Of a stretch of DNA of 64,000 nucleotides, positions 60,379-64,000 are shown in pieces; the stretch's first letter is position 1; every line of letters begins with the position of its first letter. The stretch is from Turbatrix aceti (lineage: Eukaryota > Nematoda > Chromadorea > Rhabditida > Panagrolaimidae): the NCBI GenBank assembly GCA_963969345.1, contig OZ017769.1, positions 1,674,001-1,738,000 on the forward strand, read 5' to 3'. The position numbers and the translations under genes were made by a program. Under the pieces are notes generated by a model. That model saw only the letters and a program-made list of their open reading frames with translations. It did no database searches and was not told the origin of the DNA.

Positions 60379-60880
60379 GACTGGATCCTAAATAATGAAA
60401 TTACAAAAATGCCTACATAATATATAATAAATACATCACTTCCGCATCAAATTTACGATTATTACTTTACACCTCTAAATATTGTTAGCGTCTTACATAG
60501 ACAACCCCCCCTCTCCTCCCTTCAATAACGGGGAATTTACTTTTCGAAAAGGGACAAATTGTCGGAATCAAAAAGCCCATCAAAAAATTTTCTGAGGTTC
60601 AAGAAAGAGGGCATTTCAGGTCGCAAAAAAATGACAACAGACTATAGGTATACCTCGTTCAATTTCTGACGTAAAGCCTAAGATGTCCTAGACACAAAAT
60701 CGTATGCTCACGTCGTTTCTCTCTGATTAGGTTATTTGATCAAACATTGTTTTGATTTTCCTACCTAGACCACCCGCACTCGCATTTGGGGGACAATTGG
60801 GGCACACCATGTCTACAAGGCTGAGTGCGCGCGTGTAGTTTTTTGAGAAACACGCTCGCTCATGTAACTTGCTGTGCCCC
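60379..60880. other. Upstream flank of the rhomboid gene
   Basis: AT-rich sequence with a C-rich patch near 60507-60520. No coding sequence is supported. The rhomboid promoter should lie here. Confidence 0.4.
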
Positions 60881-62003
60881 ATCATTCTCGTGTCGTTTGC
60901 AAGACTGGACTCTCTTCCCTTCTCACTGGTCTTTTCTCGCTTGAGCGGTGCACCACTCTGGTCGAAATAATTACAAAAAAAGAATTTTTGGTCCAAATTT
61001 AGGAATTTGAACTTTTAATTGTTAAATTTGAGATCGTGATAATATTTGAAGAATTTCGATCTGTTTTTTGAAACTATCGGATAATTTTTGATCAAAATCG
61101 AGTAGGGTACGGTAGAAAAAATCCACAGATCTTCAAAATGTCGATAAAAAGCTGAAAATTTCAGTACATCTTAAAAACTAAATTTCCTTTCGAATGGCGT
61201 ACTCAGTTTTTTGATATCGAATCGATAAATCTTCGAAAAAAAGTTTTTTTCCGGAAATTTGAAAAATTCGAACCTTTTTCGATCTTTGATGAAAACGTGA
61301 ATATCACCAATCGACAGAGCAGTATCTTTTCTATCTAGAACCAAATTTTCATATAATTACCGTATTTCTGGATCATACGGTAATTATTCTCCCGAACACT
61401 ACTTGTTTAAGCGCCTGATGTTATGAGTAGGGTTCGAACCCCCCCCCGTATCGGGTCGGGGACGGGGGTAGTCGGGGGCAGAGGTGTCGGGGGCGGGGGA
61501 ATTCTGCCCCCGACGGGGGCAAAAATCGGCGGGGACGGGGGTAATTGCCCCCGAGTCCTATGAAAAAGAAGAAAAAAAAGTGTCAATTTTATCCTAAAAC
61601 GAAAACCGAGGCATATTTTGAACAAATTTTTCGTATTGTGCTCTGTTTTTTGCCTATTTGTGTTGTTTTTGAACGTTTTTCCGCGTTTAACGCTAAATTT
61701 TGCTCATTGTCGGGGGCAGAATCTGTCGGGGGCGGGGGTTTTACTCCCCGACGGGGGTCACAAATGGTCGGGGGCGGGGGTCGGGGGGCCACCCCCGGCT
61801 TCACCCCCGCGGGGATCCCCGCGGGGGCGGGGGGGGGTTCGAACCCTAGTTATGAGGTAAAGCACTGCATAGCAAAACGAGATAAACCATCTTCTATAAA
61901 ATTTTTCGGTCTACAAAATGGTGTAAATGACGAATTTTTATCTATTTTTTTGGCTTCACAATATCAATTCGCGCAACATACCTCATTTTGGTACCAAAAA
62001 TGA
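60881..62003. mobile_element. Older, diverged copy of the foldback family, interrupted
   Basis: Outside the insertion at 61428-61848, this stretch follows the left arm of the 62052-63932 element in order and orientation: AAATCGAGTAGGGTACGGTAGAAAAAA, AACTAAATTTCCTTTCGAATGG, GAATATCACCAAT, AGCAGTATCTTTT and TTCGGTCTACAAAATG, then GCGCAACATAC near the end. Divergence looks like 15-25 percent. Only one arm is recognisable. Confidence 0.75.
61428..61848. mobile_element. hAT-like nonautonomous element, 421 bp, with 8-bp target duplication
   Basis: The element starts TAGGGTTCGAACCCCC and ends with the inverse GGGGGTTCGAACCCTA. It is flanked on both sides by GTTATGAG (61420-61427 and 61849-61856). 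The related sequence in the newer element (about 62660-62680) has no insertion at the same point, acting as an empty site. The interior is made of [15 protein letters not shown] blocks on both sides of an AT-rich core, with no coding capacity. Eight-base duplications and YAGGG termini are typical of hAT elements. Confidence 0.85.
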
Positions 62004-62051
62004 GCAAGCGCGCTTGCGATTAGTGCGCTGTTGTGGAATAGTGTGCATTTT

Positions 62052-63932
62052 GGGATTACATAGGGAGAACCGAAAGTATAGTTTGGCTCCACCCATGCGG
62101 CCGCTGCGTCTCTCGCTGAATGGCTGCAGCCATGGCTGCGAGCGTGTGTCTGACTCTCTCTCTTCTCCCTTGTCTTTTCACCACCGCGCTGCGCGCGTTC
62201 GCTGGTTCGAATTAATGTCAAAAAAAGCGAATTTTCGTTCAAATTTGAATTTTTGTATTGTTTCAAGTCGGATTAGTGATCGTCATGATATTTAAAGCAT
62301 TTTGACCCAAAATGGGATTTTTTGAACCAATTTTGGCAAAAATCGAGTAGGGTACGGTAGAAAAAACGCCAGAGGGTTCAAAATAATGATAGCAAGCTGA
62401 AAATTTCAGTATAGACTAAAAACTAAATTTCCTTTCGAATGGAGTACTCAGTTTTGTGATATCGATTCGATAAATGGCCGAAAAAACGGTTTTTTTCGGA
62501 AATTTGAAAATTTAGGAACTTTTTAGAACTTTGATCAAAAAGTGAATATCACCAATGGAAAGAGCAGTATCTTTTTTATCCAGAGCCAAATTTTCAGATT
62601 TTTACCATATCGCATGGGCATACGGTAGCGATTCTCCCGAATCCTACTTGTTCCAACGCCTGAGGCAATGAGGTGAAGCATTGCTTAACAACGGGAGATA
62701 GCACATCTTGTACGACATTCTTCGGTCTACAAAATGATGTAACTCTCGAATTTTTATCTATTTTTTTTGGCTTCACAATATTAATTCGCGCAACATACAC
62801 TCATTTTTGGTACCAATTTTCCGACAATCGAGATCGAAAAAGTGGGGTATAGGGGAAAAATAGCCGTCGAGCGAGTTTTGGGGTGTTATGGCATGAATCT
62901 CGACTCTGGACGTAGAAAACACTGTAGAATGCAAAAATTATATTATTTTGTTCCTAAAGGTTCGAAAAAGTTCCGAAAACTGTTTTTTTTTCGAAAATTT
63001 GAATGTTTAGGAACTTTTTGGTCCAACTTAAGAAAAATGGATATCACCGCCAAATTCAGAATTTAATTTTACCCCGGTACTGAAATTTTCAGCAACATTT
63101 GTTTCCAACTGAGCCTATGGCGATTTTTTTCCCAAACCCCACTTTTTCGATTTCGATTGTCGGAAAATTGGTACCAAAAATGAGTGTATGTTGCGCGAAT
63201 TAATATTGTGAAGCCAAAAAAATAGATAAAAATTCGAGGGTTACATCATTTTGTAGACCGAAGAATGTCGTACAAGATGTGCTATCTCCCGTTGTTAAGC
63301 AATGCTTCACCTCATTGCCTCAGGCGTTGGAACAAGCAGGATTCGGGAGAATCGCTACCGTATGCCCATGCGATATGGTAAAAATCTGAAAATTTGGCTC
63401 TGGATAAAAAAGATACTGCTCTTTCCATTGGTGATATTCACTTTTTGATCAAAGTTCTAAAAAGTTCCTAAATTTTCAAATTTCCGAAAAAAACCGTTTT
63501 TTCGGCCATTTATCGAATCGATATCACAAAACTGAGTACTCCATTCGAAAGGAAATTTAGTTTTTAGTCTATACTGAAATTTTCAGCTTGCTATCATTAT
63601 TTTGAACCCTCTGGCGTTTTTTCTACCGTACCCTACTCGATTTTTGCCAAAATTGGTTCAAAAAATCCCATTTTGGGTCAAAATGCTTTTAATATCATGA
63701 CGATCACTAATCCGACTTGAAACAATACAAAAATTCAAATTTGAACGAAAATTCGCTTTTTTTGACATTAATTCGAACCAGCGAACGCGCGCAGCGCGGT
63801 GGTGAAAAGACAAGGGAGAAGAGAGAGAGTCAGACACACGCTCGCAGCCATGGCTGCAGCCATTCAGCGAGAGACGCAGCGGCCGCATGGGTGGAGCCAA
63901 AACTATACTTTCGGTTCTCCCTATGTAATCCC
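62052..63932. mobile_element. Long-TIR foldback element, 1.88 kb, with 9-bp target duplication
   Basis: The arms 62052-about 62866 and about 63119-63932 are inverted copies of roughly 815 bp, nearly identical by eye. They start GGGATTACATAGGGAGAACC. GTGCATTTT flanks both outer ends (62043-62051 and 63933-63941). The spacer of about 250 bp has no open frame of note. Long terminal inverted repeats with a 9-bp duplication are the hallmark of Mutator-like (MULE) foldback elements; there is no transposase gene. Confidence 0.88.
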
Positions 63933-64000
63933 GTGCATTTTATTCTCACAGACGCATTATTGTGGGCTTTTATTCTGCAGAAGCCATGGTATGCAACTAC

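Noticed and set aside
60727..60996. Minus-strand 90-codon open frame with CPNCPP motif
   Set aside because: It overlaps the diverged mobile-element copy, and the corresponding part of the newer element has no matching frame.
61964..62295. Open frames across the left end of the foldback element, mirrored at 63658-63900
   Set aside because: The frame is present in both arms of the inverted repeat as a by-product of repeat identity; the translation is low complexity and crosses the element boundary.

Overview
The window is eukaryotic and most likely nuclear DNA of a nematode, probably a rhabditid. Almost every gene is broken by AT-rich introns bounded by GTAAG/GTGAG/GTGGG donors and T-rich ...TTTTCAG or ...TTTTTAG acceptors. 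Many start codons lie a few bases after a further T-rich AG acceptor, as expected for trans-spliced leader sites. TTACGGTAA-type motifs fill the introns. Several genes are nematode-flavoured: a degenerate CK1/TTBK-like kinase, a small cytoplasmic-type tyrosine phosphatase, a CHE-1/Glass-type zinc-finger factor and a LEM-3/ANKLE1 nuclease. Species and chromosome cannot be told from the sequence. All family names come from recognising motifs and conserved blocks by eye; no database search was run. Exon coordinates were worked out by checking that reading phase is kept across each splice.

Layout, left to right. 1-1231: 3' part of a CK1-like pseudokinase (+). 2447-6565: ero-1, ER oxidoreductin (+), with a tRNA-Val(AAC) on the opposite strand inside intron 2. 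9953-14945: a low-complexity Ser/Arg/Pro-rich protein of unknown function (+). 16044-23526: four minus-strand genes with gaps of about 200-300 bp, read in the order unknown 182-aa protein, csn-2 (COP9 signalosome), unknown 276-aa acidic protein, vps-34 (class III PI3-kinase); the spacing suggests an operon. 24828-25853: YIPF6-like Golgi protein (+). 26927-29548: hsf-1 (+). 30816-31353: LITAF-domain protein (-). 33229-34395: p31comet-like protein (+). 35000-36793: CHE-1/Glass-type five-finger factor (-). 38150-42470: usp-5 deubiquitinase (-). 43038-45483: protein tyrosine phosphatase (+). 45993-48352: ZNF830-like protein and the tRNA thiolation enzyme tut-1/CTU1, both minus, 142 bp apart. 48880-57882: four plus-strand genes, gly-2 (GnT-V), lem-3 (ANKLE1), a TTC14-like protein and an unknown Cys-rich protein, with gaps of about 200-380 bp. 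59206-60378: rhomboid-family protein (-).

The right end, from 58.3 kb, is dominated by mobile DNA. It holds a near-perfect 620-bp palindrome, a GATCA-rich array, and a 1.88-kb foldback element with long terminal inverted repeats and a 9-bp target duplication (Mutator-like architecture). An older copy of that family carries a nested 421-bp G/C-rich hAT-like element with an 8-bp target duplication.

Most genes are housekeeping: ER oxidative folding, endosome/autophagy lipid signalling, ubiquitin and neddylation control, stress transcription, Golgi glycosylation, tRNA modification. No obvious new multi-gene system was found. The most unusual items are the nested mobile elements, a one-base frameshift in an A6 run of lem-3, an in-frame intron-like segment in hsf-1, and the unidentified repeat-bearing protein at 9953-14945.
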